Of a stretch of DNA of 64,000 nt, positions 1 through 12,312 are shown piece after piece (position 1 is the stretch's first letter; every line of letters starts with the position of its first letter). Source of the stretch: Asterella californica (Eukaryota > Streptophyta > Marchantiopsida > Marchantiales > Aytoniaceae). The DNA lies in the NCBI GenBank assembly GCA_036924285.1, contig JAYKYS010000007.1, positions 6,448,001-6,512,000 of the forward strand, read 5' to 3'. The notes beneath the pieces are model-generated. The model was not told the DNA's origin and ran no database searches. It saw nothing but the letters and a program-made list of their open reading frames with translations. Made by a program: the position numbers and the translations under genes.

Positions 1-453
1 TCTGTAACCTGCTTCAAAAGCCCTTAAATACAACCCTTGAATCACAACCTTGACCCAAAATCAAGATCCCGATGGATCCAAGGACAGCAAGTTTGGACTC
101 CGAAACGGTCCGAACGGTCCAACTCTCCTTCACAAGTAACTGAAATCTCCAAATCTCCTTCCTGCATCTCAATTTCTCCTAGAACACAACCCCTGATCCG
201 TCTCTTCCCAAACCGTCTTAACCTATGCATAGCCTGCACAGATCTGAACCCAATGACACCTTGCGCGCGTGTATTGGCTTCTCAATTCTCCAAAACGTCC
301 ACCGACAAGTTGCAGGAACAAGCAAACCCTTTAAGCACCCCCCTTGCGTCAGTCTCTGTACGTACAAAGTTCTCTCAATAATATGAAGCAGGCCCCTTGC
401 GTCTTTGATATAATGCCTGAAGCCTCAAATACCCAGTCAGCAAGTAACCTAAG
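1..453. other. no recognisable feature
   Basis: Short open frames occur on both strands but none shows a known motif or coding-like composition. I see no gene, RNA or repeat boundary here. Confidence 0.5.
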
Positions 454-945
454 GCCTAGCTTGATTTTTCCTTCTTCCGAGTCGCATAACTCCTTCACTA
501 GACGTCGAAACGAAGTAAACAAGATGCCCATGAAAAGCTGACAACGAGCTCTACCCATCTATGTGATGAAAATGAAGATCCAAAATTATGCTAAAAGCCC
601 GTAAGTTGAGGCCTAGCTTGTTTTCTTCATCTTTCGAGTCTTGTAACTTCTCCACTATGCGTCCAAACGAAGTAGACAAAGTGCCCATGGAAAGATGACA
701 AGGAGCTCTATCCACTGATGCGATAAAATTGAAGATCCAAAGTTGCGCCAAAAGCTCGTAAGCTAGGGCCTAGCTTGTTTTCTCCATCTTTCAACTCGTG
801 TAACTTCTCCACTAAGCGTCCAAACGAAGTAAACAAGATGCCCATGGAAAGCTGACTATGAGCTCTACCCATCTATGTGATGAAAATGAAGATCCAAAAT
901 GATGCCAAAAGCCCGTAAGCTAGGGCTTAGCTTGTCTTTCTCATG
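454..945. repeat. 157-bp tandem repeat, three units plus a partial fourth
   Basis: The block starting GCCTAGCTTG recurs at 454, 611, 768 and (as GCTTAGCTTG) 925, exactly 157 bases apart each time. Each unit carries a conserved GAAGTAAACAAGATGCCCATG-like core and a GATGAAAATGAAGATCC segment. Units differ by scattered substitutions but no length change, so the array is moderately old. The period is near one nucleosome, as in many satellites. No open frame is conserved. Confidence 0.85.
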
Positions 946-1957
946 AGTGTCTCTGGAGCGACAAGCATCGAAGTCTGAATTTCAGATAGGAGCCGGTCCA
1001 CGACACGACACCGTGAGGAAGGTCGGTCCTCATGACTAGGAGTCAGGATGTGAAGTGCGCTTCTGAGCGGAGCTAGTTCCAATCATCTTTGAGGCTCAAG
1101 AAACGATGAATTGTTGAACGGAAACGCCAGCCAGATCTATATTCTGCATCCATGGAAAATGTCTGTTGAGTATTGGTCGATGCAAGGATGACAAAAGCTT
1201 CTTTATTCTTCTTGTAAGTTTGGTAATTTACATACAATGTACATACTCAAGGAAGAACAAACCAACCATCTGGATCTACTCTAGCGGTCGAACAGGATCA
1301 GGTCGATTGTGCCTGTTATTGAACAAGTGCAACAGCAAGAAGCTGCTGCTAGTTATGGTTATTGAGATTCAGTAACCGACCACTACCTCATTCTTTATTC
1401 GAACTGCTCACATTCGTGTTTGACTCACAGTTGTGAATTATGTTCTTGCTGTGTCACAAGTTTGTAGGACCTACATGGACCTCTCCATATAATATATCTG
1501 GACTTGGCGTTGTTGGAGATGTGTTCGTCCTAGATGTTGTATCCGAGGTTCACTTCTCTCCACCTTTTCCGTTCCAATTGCTATGTGAGGAAAATTGATG
1601 GGCCCACGTACAGTATGTCATTTCTTTCTAATCTCTTGATAATATTAGCATTCACTATGAAGTAACATCGTCACGAGTTCATCAAGTCTAAAACAAACTG
1701 ACGTGTTATATTGATGGGGTCTTTCATCCGACGTTAAGCTTGCAGTTAAGCACTACACCAATGCAACCTCTACAAGTCGAGCATTTGCTAGAGAGCTTGC
1801 TGTAACTTTAGCCGGCACGGTTCACAAGATTTACCGGTGTTTTGTGGTGCCCACAAATTACAGGATGCACGAATTTTTGAAATTTTTAAGAATAATAACT
1901 TGTTTGTATAACTGAAGAAGCGTTGTTACTTAAGGTTACGTCTTCCTTAACAGGAAG
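946..1957. other. unassigned intergenic sequence
   Basis: Only short, unsupported open frames (for example 1166-1375) are present. I see no repeat or gene signature. Confidence 0.45.
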
Positions 1958-4900
1958 ATGATCTTAAGAGCTGTTTGTAATAAGAAGTTGACTTCTTCGG
2001 AAGACGACCGTCTTCGGAAGAACGTCTTCTCAGTTGCGTCTTCAGAAGACGCGAAGACGACGGAAGACACCTGTCTTCCAGAAGACGGCGACCGCGAGTT
2101 TTCGGATAAGACAGTAGGTGTACCTACTGGGGAGCACCGAATAAGTAGGTAGGTCGAGGAAGATACCCAAGGTCGAAAACCCCTAATCTGCGGGGAAGAT
2201 GCGTAAGGAAGCACATTAGGCACATTCCAACTTCCCGCAGCACAGCGCTTGAGAAGATCGATTGGAGATAGTGAGCTTTGCGAGTTAGCTTTGAGAGAGG
2301 AATCGAGTGAGGACATTGAGGTAGGAGAGAAGCAGTTGGCAGCTAGGCGAAGGGCGAGACCAAAATTGCTGGAGCACAAACAGCAGAGAACGAAGGCGTT
2401 TCTGTGAGCTCCCGAGAAGCTGACATTGGAGAGCAGCGAGTGGAATCGAAGGTGGATCGAGGCGTGGCCAAGAGATTGACAGCAGGCGCAGTCGTGAGGA
2501 GTCGCATTGGAGCTAGGACCAGAACCAAGAAGCGCGCGGAGGTTGAAGGCAACTCGGAGAGCAAAAGAAGACTGTAGAGGTTCTTTCCCCTGTTCTTTCC
2601 CCTTCCCACTTCTTCTCGCCTTTTCCTGGTATTCCCCGCGCTTCCTTCGTTGTGTGCAGGCAGCCTGATCGATTACCTCCACCCCCCATCTTTCCTATTG
2701 AGACATTGGGCGCGGAAGCGCTGCCCAATTTCTGTCAGACATCTCCTTGCTTCTTCCCGAGCTCAATTCGAGCTTCCCTACACCTCGTCTTCAAATTAGA
2801 GATCCCAGCTATCAATTTCCCTACCCTACTACCTCTCTACCCTCGAAACTTGGAACAGAAGACGATTCGGAAGATGGGAACATCTTCGGAAGACGCTTCT
2901 TAAACTTGACTGTCTTCGGAAGTCGACTGAACACAATTCGTATCAAGAGTGGATTTGCTTTGCTTTTGTGTTTAGAGAGACTTGGTACGAATCCTGAGTG
3001 GTGTGGTGAGTTGTTTTGTTATTTCGAGAAGTTGGAAGTCGGGAACTAGGCCTGTGCCTCTCGGTCTTCCAAGCTTCTCAACTCCACATCTTCCTAGAGA
3101 GACTAGAAGACTGGAAGACTGGCAAAATGAGCGAGAAGACGTGAGGCTCCATTCGGGTCTCTTCTGTTCGATCCATAGCAGCCATTCCTTCTTCTTCCCA
3201 AGCCTAGAAGAGAGTCGTGAGAATACTTGCTGGCAGAATCTGGAGAGAATGGTCGAGGGTCATGTCTTCCCACCGAGCAGCAAGGTTCTCCTGAGTGCGT
3301 ATGAGAGGTGAGAAGTCAGAAAAACAGAGTGCAATTGTCTTGAGTCTGTTGTGAGGATAGATTGCGTGTAGGAAGACGAAGACATGTGAGACCAGTGAAG
3401 GGAAGTTTGACTTCGGGGAGTCTTCCGAGAAAGACATTGAATCGAAAGCTGTCCCGAGTGTCTTCCCAGAGGCCACTGTCACCGCAGGAGCCTGCAACCA
3501 TCTTCTGAACTTGTCATGCACTTATGTTTTGCGAATCTTGTATCATTTGATAGGAAGTAGGATGTAATGCAAGGTGGGTTGTCTTCTTGGTAATCCATGC
3601 GAGGCCTTGCTTAGATAGGATTGTTTAGATATAGCTCGGAAGACGAGAGCTATCTAGGAAGTATTGTTAGAATCCCGGAAGACGGAGTAGCTGTCTTCTG
3701 GAAGACTAGTTTCGTCTTCTGAAAAGTAGAAGCTAGACTGTGGGCACTCGGGAAGAACTGAACCTTCAGCTCATAGTAGGTGCTTGTGGTTTAGTGCAAC
3801 AGATCTTCCAGGTATGTCGATGCACCCGCGAGGCTTGGTGTTACCAGCGGCAGAATTGGCCGAGGCCACTCCTTTCCTCAAGGAGTTGGGTCTCGACTTC
3901 TTCCTGTGGGATTGGAACCTCGCAGATCAAGGGCTTCTGGAGGAGGTGTGGGCAGTGTTGCCACCCCGTAACCGTGTACCTACGAAAGCAGGAGTAACTC
4001 GAGGAAGACCATCTTCCTGGACTGAAGACTGGTGGCGCAAGGCTTTTCACAGGCCTGAGTCTGAGAACCGAGGATATTGGTACGAGAAGAAGATCTTGCC
4101 TAGGATCGTGAGTTCGTGGCATGTGCCTGGGAGCACCACCTGCCTTTTCGTGGAAGACAGGCAGGGGAGGAACGATTGGAAGATAGAATCTTACCGGGAG
4201 CCGAAGAAGCGACTTCTGGCGAAGTTGTTTCTGCATCTCTTCCCTAAGGGGAAAGCGCAGAAGACAAGATACTTAGGAGATCAGGACGTGGAGTTCTTGG
4301 AATCAGTGTGGGATGACGGAGTGCCCATCTACTGGGGCGCGTACATCCACAACTATGTACAGACAGAGCTAGCATACTTAGGTATCCCGGCGGGAGGACA
4401 CCTGACGCCCTTCCTCTGCTACTTGTATGTAGCCATGAGGGATCTTAGGGAAGACCAGCTGGCAGTGTATGGACCAACGGAGCGACAGGAGGTGAAGGAG
4501 GAAGTGCGGGAGAAGATCACCGTCCTCGCAGAAGAGCAGACCATATGAAAGACGCAGCGAGAAGCCGCGGAAGCGCGAGCTGCAGCTGAGAAGACGCAGA
4601 GGGAAGCAGCAGAGGCCCGTGCACAGAAGATGTTGGCACAGTCGGTGGAAGCGCTTCGGAAGAAGTTCAACTACACCGCGGGTAGGAAGTTACTTATCTT
4701 AGCTAGAGGATGAGACAGCGAGTCCAAAGCGATGTTGGTGGAATGCCGGGAGAGCATGTTCAGGTACTTGGATCGACAGATCGAAAGAGTGAAGACACTT
4801 TATGGTCTTCCCTCGCTTCCGACACCTGCAACCGCATCTTCCCACGCTCCAGCACCATCGACTGGATCCAGAATGGAGAAGGAGGAGTTCGACCTCGCTG

Positions 4901-6860
4901 TGCACTTGGTGGTGACAGCGTTGGAAGCCGAGAAGACTCCAGAAGACGCCCCGGAAGACAAGATGTCTTCTGGAAGACAGGAAGACGAGCCGTCTTCCCA
5001 GGTATTCCGCGTGGAGGAAGCGACTTCCCCGGATCCCCATGAGGTCCCCATGGTCCCTAGTCCCGCACCCGTGCCTCAGAAGACGGAAGAAGCACCGGTC
5101 GACTCCGTTTCCCAGAAGACGCTTCTGTCTTCCGAAGCAGAGCCGAAGTCGAGGAAGACGCAGCAGCAGCGACAGCACGGCCAGTAAGAGACGATGAGGA
5201 GGAAGCCACCTCAGTGACACCCGAGGTAACTGCAGGGCTTTCTAGCTTATCAGAAGTCGCATTAGGAGCTCCGATAGGAGCAGATCAGGTAGAGATTGCC
5301 TCAGTGCAATCTGAGTAGTTAGTAACTTCATTCACAAATCCAAATATAGTAGAATCGAACATGCTATCTTAAGGGTGGCAGTTTTTCCATGTAATATTAG
5401 TTAGGACATCATGTGGCAGCATAGGTAGCGTAGGAAGGACAAGGTGGATGGCCAATTCGGCCAGGGGAACCGCGTGCATGTGAGGTAGCAACCTCCTGTC
5501 AACGCCTCTCTCTCCCTGGTGGTCGCCTCCCCTGGTTCTCATGGCAGCGACATAAGTAGGATAGCAGAGTAGGAGATAGAGTTCTGCTTGTGCTACTAGT
5601 TCGGTAGAATTCTGTAGCGACTGCGCACATCGATTCTATGGTGCAGGTGGACGAGACACATTAGAGCAGAGGGACAGGATAGGTGGTTCTTCGCACTACA
5701 CCCGTTGTTGAAAACATACGAATAGTCTTGGAATATACAGGAGGGGTCTGCATACTCGTACCAGCAATGGTTCGAAGATGTAGATAGAAGTAGTGGACAG
5801 TCTAGGAACAGGGAACGGCATCCTCGTGCAGTCCTGTTAGCTAGGCTGGTGTGTCGAGGAGTAGACGCAGGAAGTAAAGGGAGTGAGCTTCCCAATGCCA
5901 TTGTGACTTCTTCTCGGGGAATAGATTGTGGATTTGAGTGCAGAAGCTTTGTCCATGTCTTCTGGATGGTGGGTTCATTGAATTCGCTCCCGATTGTGCA
6001 TGAGAAGTGTTCTTCTTGAGTGGCGGTAACTGTCAACAGTTGTGGAAGTGTAGCTTGGCTCGTTCAGTAGAGCACGTAGGATCTACGTACGAACGGTCTT
6101 CTGGGTAAGGGATCCCAGAAGACAGAGCAGTCAGAGCAGCGAAGTGAAGAAGAAAGAAGCCTTCTTCCCGCAACAGAAGACGACATCCTCGAGTAGAAGA
6201 CGGTGCAACAGTACTCACGTTTGTTGTCTTCCTCCCCAAACTATTACAAGCAGGGATGGCTTGTTAGTCAGGATCCGGACTAGAAGCCTGTCGGAATCTT
6301 AATTTACTCTTTTCATCTTGTTTTCTCTTGTTTGGATTTTCTCTTCTTCCCCATCTTCCCTCATCTTCCTCATCCTCTTACCTTCTTCTAGTGAGCTTCC
6401 GAGACTTCTATTGAGCTTCCGTGAAGGTGAATGTCGTTTTAGTGCTGCATGAAGATCATTTCCGTAAGCAGAAGCCTGGGAAGGCTACAGGGGGCCTACA
6501 CCCTGTGATTTATCTAATCCGTTGGAATGTGAGTGTGAGAATAAGGTGTAACGGCCGTTGCTAGTCAACTTCTGCGAAGCAGAACAACCTTCTGGAGGTG
6601 TGAGAAGACGAGTTGAACCCCCAGAAGACGAGAATCGCTTCGGGAAGACGGTATCGAGAAGACCGGAAGAAGCAACCTGGAAGCAGGAAGATCGTCTCCC
6701 CGAGCTTCTCTGTGAATAGTTGTGTGATATTGTAATTGGTAGTTGTTTGTTTAGTTCCAGAGCACCATTTGGCGTGCTTGGAAGACGTGTGGTTTTGTGT
6801 GGTTTTGTGAGAAGACGGGCTTTTTAGGCAAAACCCGTGTGTTTGTGTGTTTGAGCAGAT
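1958..6860. repeat. GAAGAC/GTCTTC-saturated block, possible non-autonomous element
   Basis: The hexamer GAAGAC or its complement occurs about nine times between 1998 and 2093 and recurs densely until about 6800, often paired as GTCTTC-N1-2-GAAGAC. Chance expectation is about one per 2 kb on both strands. The motif is present both in apparently non-coding parts and in the ORF at 3814-5187. I could not find terminal repeats, target duplications or polymerase genes, so the outer limits are only where the motif thins out. It could be a large retrotransposon derivative or a transcription unit whose sequence was shaped by the hexamer. Confidence 0.55.
3814..5187 (+). pseudogene. unknown 458-codon ORF with two in-frame TGA codons
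   Basis: I do not recognise this protein. One frame runs from ATG 3814 to the stop at 5185-5187, broken only by TGA at 4546-4548 and 4711-4713. Either would be an Arg CGA codon with one C-to-T change. The N-terminal two thirds are globular and Trp-rich (WTEDWWRKAF near residue 75; IYWGAYIHNYVQTEL near 175). Next comes a predicted coiled coil with repeated KTQREAAEAR, then a Ser/Pro/Glu-rich tail. The globular region plus coiled coil plus low-complexity tail would suit a gag-like or mobile-element structural protein, but that is inference. An earlier TTG at 3784 is also in frame; 3814 is the first ATG. No polymerase frame follows. Confidence 0.55.
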
Positions 6861-7339
6861 CCTAGAACTTAGAGCAGCGATTACTTACGTAAATCCTCTG
6901 TGGGAACGATATCTTGTATACTAAATGGGCAAAAGGAGTAATCCTGCGTCACTACATGTTTGATATTATAGCAGCGGTAGGAGACCTTAGAGCTTCTGAT
7001 AGTAGAGCTTAGTCCCAATGTTCCTTCTCTCTTTTGGGCGTTGGTTGTTTGACCCTTTCTCTTGATATATTGATAGGACCTTTCCATCTGTTAGCTATTC
7101 ATTGCGTCGTGTTTGTTGTAACAAGTACAAGAGGAGATCAAAAGAAGTCTACATCGTGGTGTGTTGTTACCACGCGATCACAGTACGAAAGAAAGGGTCC
7201 ACCGCTTCTCTTCTATTGACTGCTTACGACGAGAGTTGACTTATATATAGATATTACGTCACCTTATAAATATTTTCTGCAGTAATTGTCCTCCACATGG
7301 TCCACCTACGGTTCTTGATTTCACAATAAGTACGTACCA
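6861..7339. other. no recognisable feature
   Basis: AT-richer than the preceding block. Only short open frames are present and no repeats are visible. Confidence 0.4.
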
Positions 7340-7745
7340 TTCATTCTCATTCTGTCCAGTGTTGTCTTTGTAGCGCTAACTTTGAAATCTCTCTTTGTTC
7401 TTCTCACATCTCTCATTCTGGCTGATATTGTCTTTGCAGCGCGAAGAGTTTTTGCGGTTGATTTTGAAATCCCTGTCTGACCTTCACGTTTCTCATTTCA
7501 TCAGTACTGTCTTTGCATCGCTAGGAGTTTCGCGGTTAACTTTGAAATCTCTCTTTGTTCCTCACATTTTCCATTTTGTCCGATATTGTCTTTGCAGCGC
7601 TAAGAGTTTTCGCGGTTAATTTTGAGCATTTTCACGGTTAATTTTGAGATGCCTCTTTGTCCTCCCATTTCTCATGTCTTCCAATACTGTCTTCACAGAC
7701 TAAGAGTTTTTGTAGTTAACTTTGAAACCGTTCTCTCTCCTTCCG
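7340..7745. repeat. degenerate ~79-bp tandem repeat
   Basis: A phrase like GATATTGTCTTTGCAGCGC recurs with TCTTTG starting at 7365, 7431, 7510, 7589 and 7690 (spacings 66, 79, 79, 101). Each copy is followed by AAGAGTTTTCGCGGTTAA-like and TTTGAAATCTCTC-like text. Length variation and substitutions show an old array. It lies just upstream of the first exon of host gene 1. Confidence 0.75.
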
Positions 7746-7871
7746 ACCACATCTCTTTCCTCTCAATCTTTTCAACTATATCTAGAAGAAGTAATGTCTT
7801 TTCATCTTATTCTTTCGACTTTATATTCCCTGAATGTAGTGGTGGATAAGATCTGTGATTGTATATGCACG

Positions 7872-8697
7872 ATGACTAGCAACAATTCTGCTGAGTGGAC
7901 TGGTGAGGATGTAGCATCACTATTACATATTCATGCTGATTTTCACTTCAGAAGAAGTGAAAGGGATGGAAGTCTAAGAAATCATTAGGATTGTACTTGT
8001 AGAGTTGCGGAGGATTGACTTTCAAAACATTTTGAAGTGTACATACGGACGTGTCACGATTCTTGAGAGTAGAGTTAACGCATTGTTGAACAACTGGATT
8101 GACAAATCCTTTTCAGCAGATGCTCGAGAAGAACTTCAAGTTCACAGAGAGAAATACCAACCTATTCGGAAAACTCTCACAACCTCTTCTCAACTATCTT
8201 CTCGTGTTTCTTTACGAGAGGCATCTCCTTCTAGTTCTTGTTCTTTGCTTCTAGCTACTACTTCTCGTTCTCTTCCTAGAGGGTCATTGCATGGAGTGTC
8301 ATCTCCATCCAGAGTGGTTAACCATGACGTATTTCAGTGTCCGATTGATGAGTCCAGATCGAGAGATGTAGTACAACCCCGTCACTTGGTTGAAGAGTCG
8401 TTAGACCAATGTGTGTCTTATCCAATAATTGTGCCATGACCTCAGAAAGTTGTCCATTGACTGAGTTGTTATATAAGCGCGTCTGACGTCCAAAGCCGTC
8501 TGGTGTACCCAAGGTTGAGTAGGGTGTGTCAAAATATCATCCACAAACAAAGCATGTCTATAATCGTATGCTCAGAAGTGCATTCAGAGATAGATCCAAT
8601 CTAGTAGTCGATCTTGCATTCAGTTCTAATTTTCGTACAGACTCCAAGGCAAAAAAGATCACGTTAGACTATATCGCGCAAGTTTGTGAGTCATTGG
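7872..8697 (+). pseudogene. host gene 1, upstream exons (split by Copia A)
   Basis: Family not identified. ATG 7872 opens a frame beginning MTSNNSAEWTGEDVASLL. It joins, across a candidate 31-nt GT-AG gap (7972-8002), the frame from 8003 that runs to a stop at 8437. The joined part has a Trp/Leu pattern weakly like a SANT or trihelix DNA-binding domain, then a Ser-rich stretch. A further exon starts after AG 8521-8522 and is open up to 8697, where Copia A inserted. If the element and one ATTGG copy are removed, codon GAA is rebuilt and the frame continues at 14031. The element therefore split a coding exon. The 8437-8522 intron donor is not settled. Confidence 0.5.
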
Positions 8698-8921
8698 TGT
8701 AGAAAGATCGATACTTCGAGGACACTCCAAGAAGAGAGAGCGAGTAGACAAGGAAAGTAAAATAGGAATGAGATGAGGCTTTGCCTCTCCATGTATATAT
8801 AGTGTGGGTGAGTACAAGGGAAACTCTAATGGTGGGTTAGCCCTCTAACTAATTATAACTATCCTAACCACTCCAGCTAATGATAGCCGTCGATCTACTA
8901 GAGCTTGGGACTATATCAACA
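8698..8921 (-). repeat. Copia A 3' LTR
   Basis: 224 bp, starting TGTAGAAAG and ending TATCAACA on the plus strand. It matches 13798-14025 apart from about a dozen changes. The adjoining internal sequence 8922-8932 reads as a purine tract on the minus strand (TTGAAGTGGAG), the expected polypurine tract. Confidence 0.9.
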
Positions 8922-9078
8922 CTCCACTTCAAGCTCATCTCTACATTCTGTACTCCTAGACAATGTCTGAAAGCATCAAACTTATCTCTAGGCAATGCCT
9001 TAGTGAAGATATCGGCAACCTGATCTCCTGTGCTCACATAACTGAGCTCAATCTCTCCTACAAGGACCTTCTCTCTAA

Positions 9079-10288
9079 TTAGTGATAGTGCACTTCAATG
9101 TGCTTCGTCGTAGCATGAAAAACAGGATTACTAGCTAACTTCATGCTGCTAATGTTGTCTATATATACAACAACATGATCTGTACACTCCACACCAATAT
9201 CAGATAGCAGACATCGAAGCCAAATTGATTTGCATGTTGCGTTCGTTGCTCCTCGGTACTCTACTTCTGTGGATGACAAAGCAACTTTGGGTTGTTTCTT
9301 AGAAGCCCAGCTTATAGCAGCGCTTCCAAGTCCAAAAGCGTAACTTGACGTGGATCTACTGTCGGTACTTCCTGCCCAATCAGCATCTATGTAGCCATGT
9401 AACAGCAATGGTCCACCGTATCGATAGTGAAGTCCGTACTGCATCGAGAACTTCACGTAGCGGAGAATCCGCTTGACATCCTCAAAATGTGATCTCCGTG
9501 GTGACTGCATGAATTGACTAATCAGACCGACGACATAGCTCAAGTTTGGTCTGGTGATCGTCAGGTAGATAAGACTCTCAATCATCTGTCTGTACATGCG
9601 TGGATCATCAAGTAACTCACCATCCTTTGCTTCTAGCTTTATCCCTTGCTCTAATGGTGTAGCAATAGATTTGCAGTCAAGCATACCAAATCTCTCAAGC
9701 ATACTGAGAACATACTGTCGCTGTACAAGCCAAACATCCTTCCTATCTCTAGTGAACTCCACAGCAAGGAAGTACTTGAGTTCTCCTAAGTCCATCATCT
9801 CGAACTCGGATTTCAAGTGATCCTTGATCTGGAAAATAAGCTCCTCATAGTTACCAATAAAGATCAAGTCATCAACATAGATGGTGATTCACAACAATCC
9901 GTTCTCGTATTCTCAATGAATACAAGGTAGAGTCTGAACTACAAAGATGGAAACCAAGAGATTGCAGATAAGAATTGATCTTTGCATATCATGCTCTTGG
10001 TGTCTGTTTTAGACCATAAAGGGCCTTCCGTAACTTACACATACGAGAAGGAAACTTCGGATCCTCATAACCTGGAGGTTGCTGCATGTAGACCTCCTCC
10101 TCAAGATCGCTGTTGAGGAAGGCGTTCTTGAAGTCCATCTGGTGCATCTTCCAACTTTTCTGAGTTGCAACCGCAACTGCTGTTCGAATAATCACCATCT
10201 TTGCAACAGGAACAAATGTCTCTTCAAAATCCACTCCATGTTGCTGTGCGTAGCCCTTAGCTACCAATCTGATCTTGTACCGACACAC
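9079..10288 (-). pseudogene. pol: Copia A reverse transcriptase and RNase H
   Basis: Two frames make up this part. At 9989-10288 the RT N-terminal region includes [14 protein letters not shown] and the catalytic-Asp block [11 protein letters not shown], ending [14 protein letters not shown]. At 9079-9900 follows the palm with the active-site YVDD (minus-strand codons near 9880) then LIFIGN. The RNase H part carries YIDADWAGS, SKKQPKVALSSTEVEY and the terminal TKHIEVHYH region. The two parts are separated by a frame break at about 9900-9990. Key Asp residues are present, so the damage is by frame rather than active-site loss. Confidence 0.85.
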
Positions 10289-11763
10289 GGTACCAAGATC
10301 CGTGTGCTACGCTTGACCTTGAAGACCCACCTGCAACCAATCGCTTTCTTACCCTGAGATAAGTCTACCAACTCCCAAGTCTGTTGGTGATGAAGCACAG
10401 CAAGTTCAGCTTCCATAGCACCTACCCATTGGGTCTTGTGCATCGCCTCCTCAAGCGAACTCGGTTTCTGTTCCTGAAGAACATTGGTCATATATGCATG
10501 GTGCGCAGTAAGAAAACCTTCATGCATATATCTACTCACTAGATGTTTTGCCCGCTCAGATCTGCGAGAGGTAATCGGTGCACTAGTCACCTCCCCTTGC
10601 AACTGATCTGACGTAGACGTCAAGTTCTGAGATAAAGTATCCTGTGGATGTGAAAGATCCACATATCTGGATGAGTCAAACATACGCTGCAATAGCACGC
10701 GCTCATCTTGTGTAGAAACTACACTAGTTCCACTAGGCTGTGTTACGTGGACTCCAGCGTTAACAACAGCTCTATGTGCAACAGATTTTGATCTAGAATC
10801 AATGACTTCTCTAGATCTTCCACTCAACGTACTACTCTGAGGTACTACAGTGGACTGACTCCTTGGTTCTACAGTAGGTACCGGGATGGCTACGACAGAT
10901 GCAGGTGCAAACCAAGACTGTAGCTCATCAAAAACAACATCTCTACTGATATAGAACTGCTTGGACGAAGGATTGTAACATCTATATCCTTTCGTATCAG
11001 AAGCATAGCCAAGGAAGATACATCTATCTGCTTTCGGATCTAGTTTCTTATGTCTTTCATCAGGTATGTGCACACAACAGATACATCCGAAAACTTTAAG
11101 AAAAGAATAATCAGGCTTACTGTCTGTGAAGACGTCCATCGGTGTCTTGTTGTGGACTGTCACTGTAGGAGTCCGATTCATCAGATACACCACACATGAA
11201 ACAGCTTCTGTCCAGTAAGGTCTAGGCATGGTCTTCTCGTTCAACATCGCACGAGCAGCTTCTGCTATGTGTCGGTTCTTGCGTTCCGCAACCTCGTTCT
11301 GCTGCGGACTATAACTGCAAGTCCTTTGCCGTCGATTGTCATGCTTACGTCGATATGCATCGAACTCTCCAGAAAGGAAATCGCCTCCTCCATCAGATCT
11401 CAAATAGATGATAGATGCTCCAAACTGTTTCTCCACCAAATTGCAGAAAGTCTGGAATGTTGACAGCACTTCGGCAGAGGACTTGTTTATCAACAAATAG
11501 ATCTAAGTATAACGCGAATGATCATCAATGAACGACACGAAGTACTAGAAACCGGTCATACTTGGCTGAGAAGCAGTCCATACATCAGTGTGGACAAGCT
11601 CGAGAAGCTTGTTTGCTCTACTACCTGATCCCTTAAAGGGTTGTCTAGCTTGCTTGCCGAATTGACATGTTGCACAAACTCTAGTGGGCTCACTGGATTC
11701 AAATTTGGGCAGACTTGTAACTAGATTAGAACTCGGAAGACTTTTCAGCCTCTGAAAGTTCAT
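10261..11763 (-). pseudogene. pol: Copia A integrase region
   Basis: 11545-11763 has the end of the GAG-pre-integrase zinc region (CATCQFGKQARQPF) followed by LVHTDVWT, the first integrase Asp. 10261-11496 continues with LRSDGGGDF (second Asp) and SPQQNEVAERKNR (catalytic Glu), then the long Ser/Thr-rich linker and the start of RT (ELVDLSQGKKAIGCRWVFKVK). The usual NGVAERKNR motif has Glu for Gly here. A stop and frame change lies between the two pieces (about 11497-11545). Confidence 0.85.
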
Positions 11764-11794
11764 GTGTCCAATTCGCTTGTGTTAGATGTCAATG

Positions 11795-12170
11795 TCAGAC
11801 ACTACCTGGACCGCTCTGTCCATACATGCCAGTTTGTAACTTAGGTGCAGATGCATCTAGTTTAAACAGCCTACCACTCTTGCTACCCCGAGCTATGACA
11901 GTGCTATTTGAATCTTCAATAAAGCATCCATCTTTATTGAAGCGCACTTGCAGACCCTGCTCTATCAACTGTCCTACAGATAGCAAGTTTCTAGTCAACT
12001 TGGGTACATGTAAGACATTCCGTATACCAATAAACGTTGAAGTAGGAATGTCAAGTGGAATGTTATCTTTGTGCTGGATCTTGTGCTTGGTGTCATCTCC
12101 TGTCATCATAAATTGTGGAGTCTCCACCGGCTCGAGTGAACTAAACCACTCCCGATGGGGAGTCATGTGA
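11795..12170 (-). pseudogene. pol: Copia A protease remnant
   Basis: ATSHMTPHREWFSSLEP, FIGIRNVLHVPKLTRNLLSV and GSKSGRLFKLD are typical of the copia protease to GAG-pre-integrase stretch. The Asp-Ser/Thr-Gly catalytic triad expected just before ATSHM is not readable: the bases there translate as CGLR. The active site therefore seems to have been lost by a small deletion. Confidence 0.75.
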
Positions 12171-12312
12171 CTGGTGGCTCGAAGGCCACATAACTCTGAT
12201 GCGTAGTAATCAGCAACTGCTCCGAATAGACTTGCTCAGTGGCTGCATAGACGTGTTGGTTGCTGTTACCTTGCTGAGGATTGTCATATTGCTGTCTTTG
12301 ATCATTCTGCTT

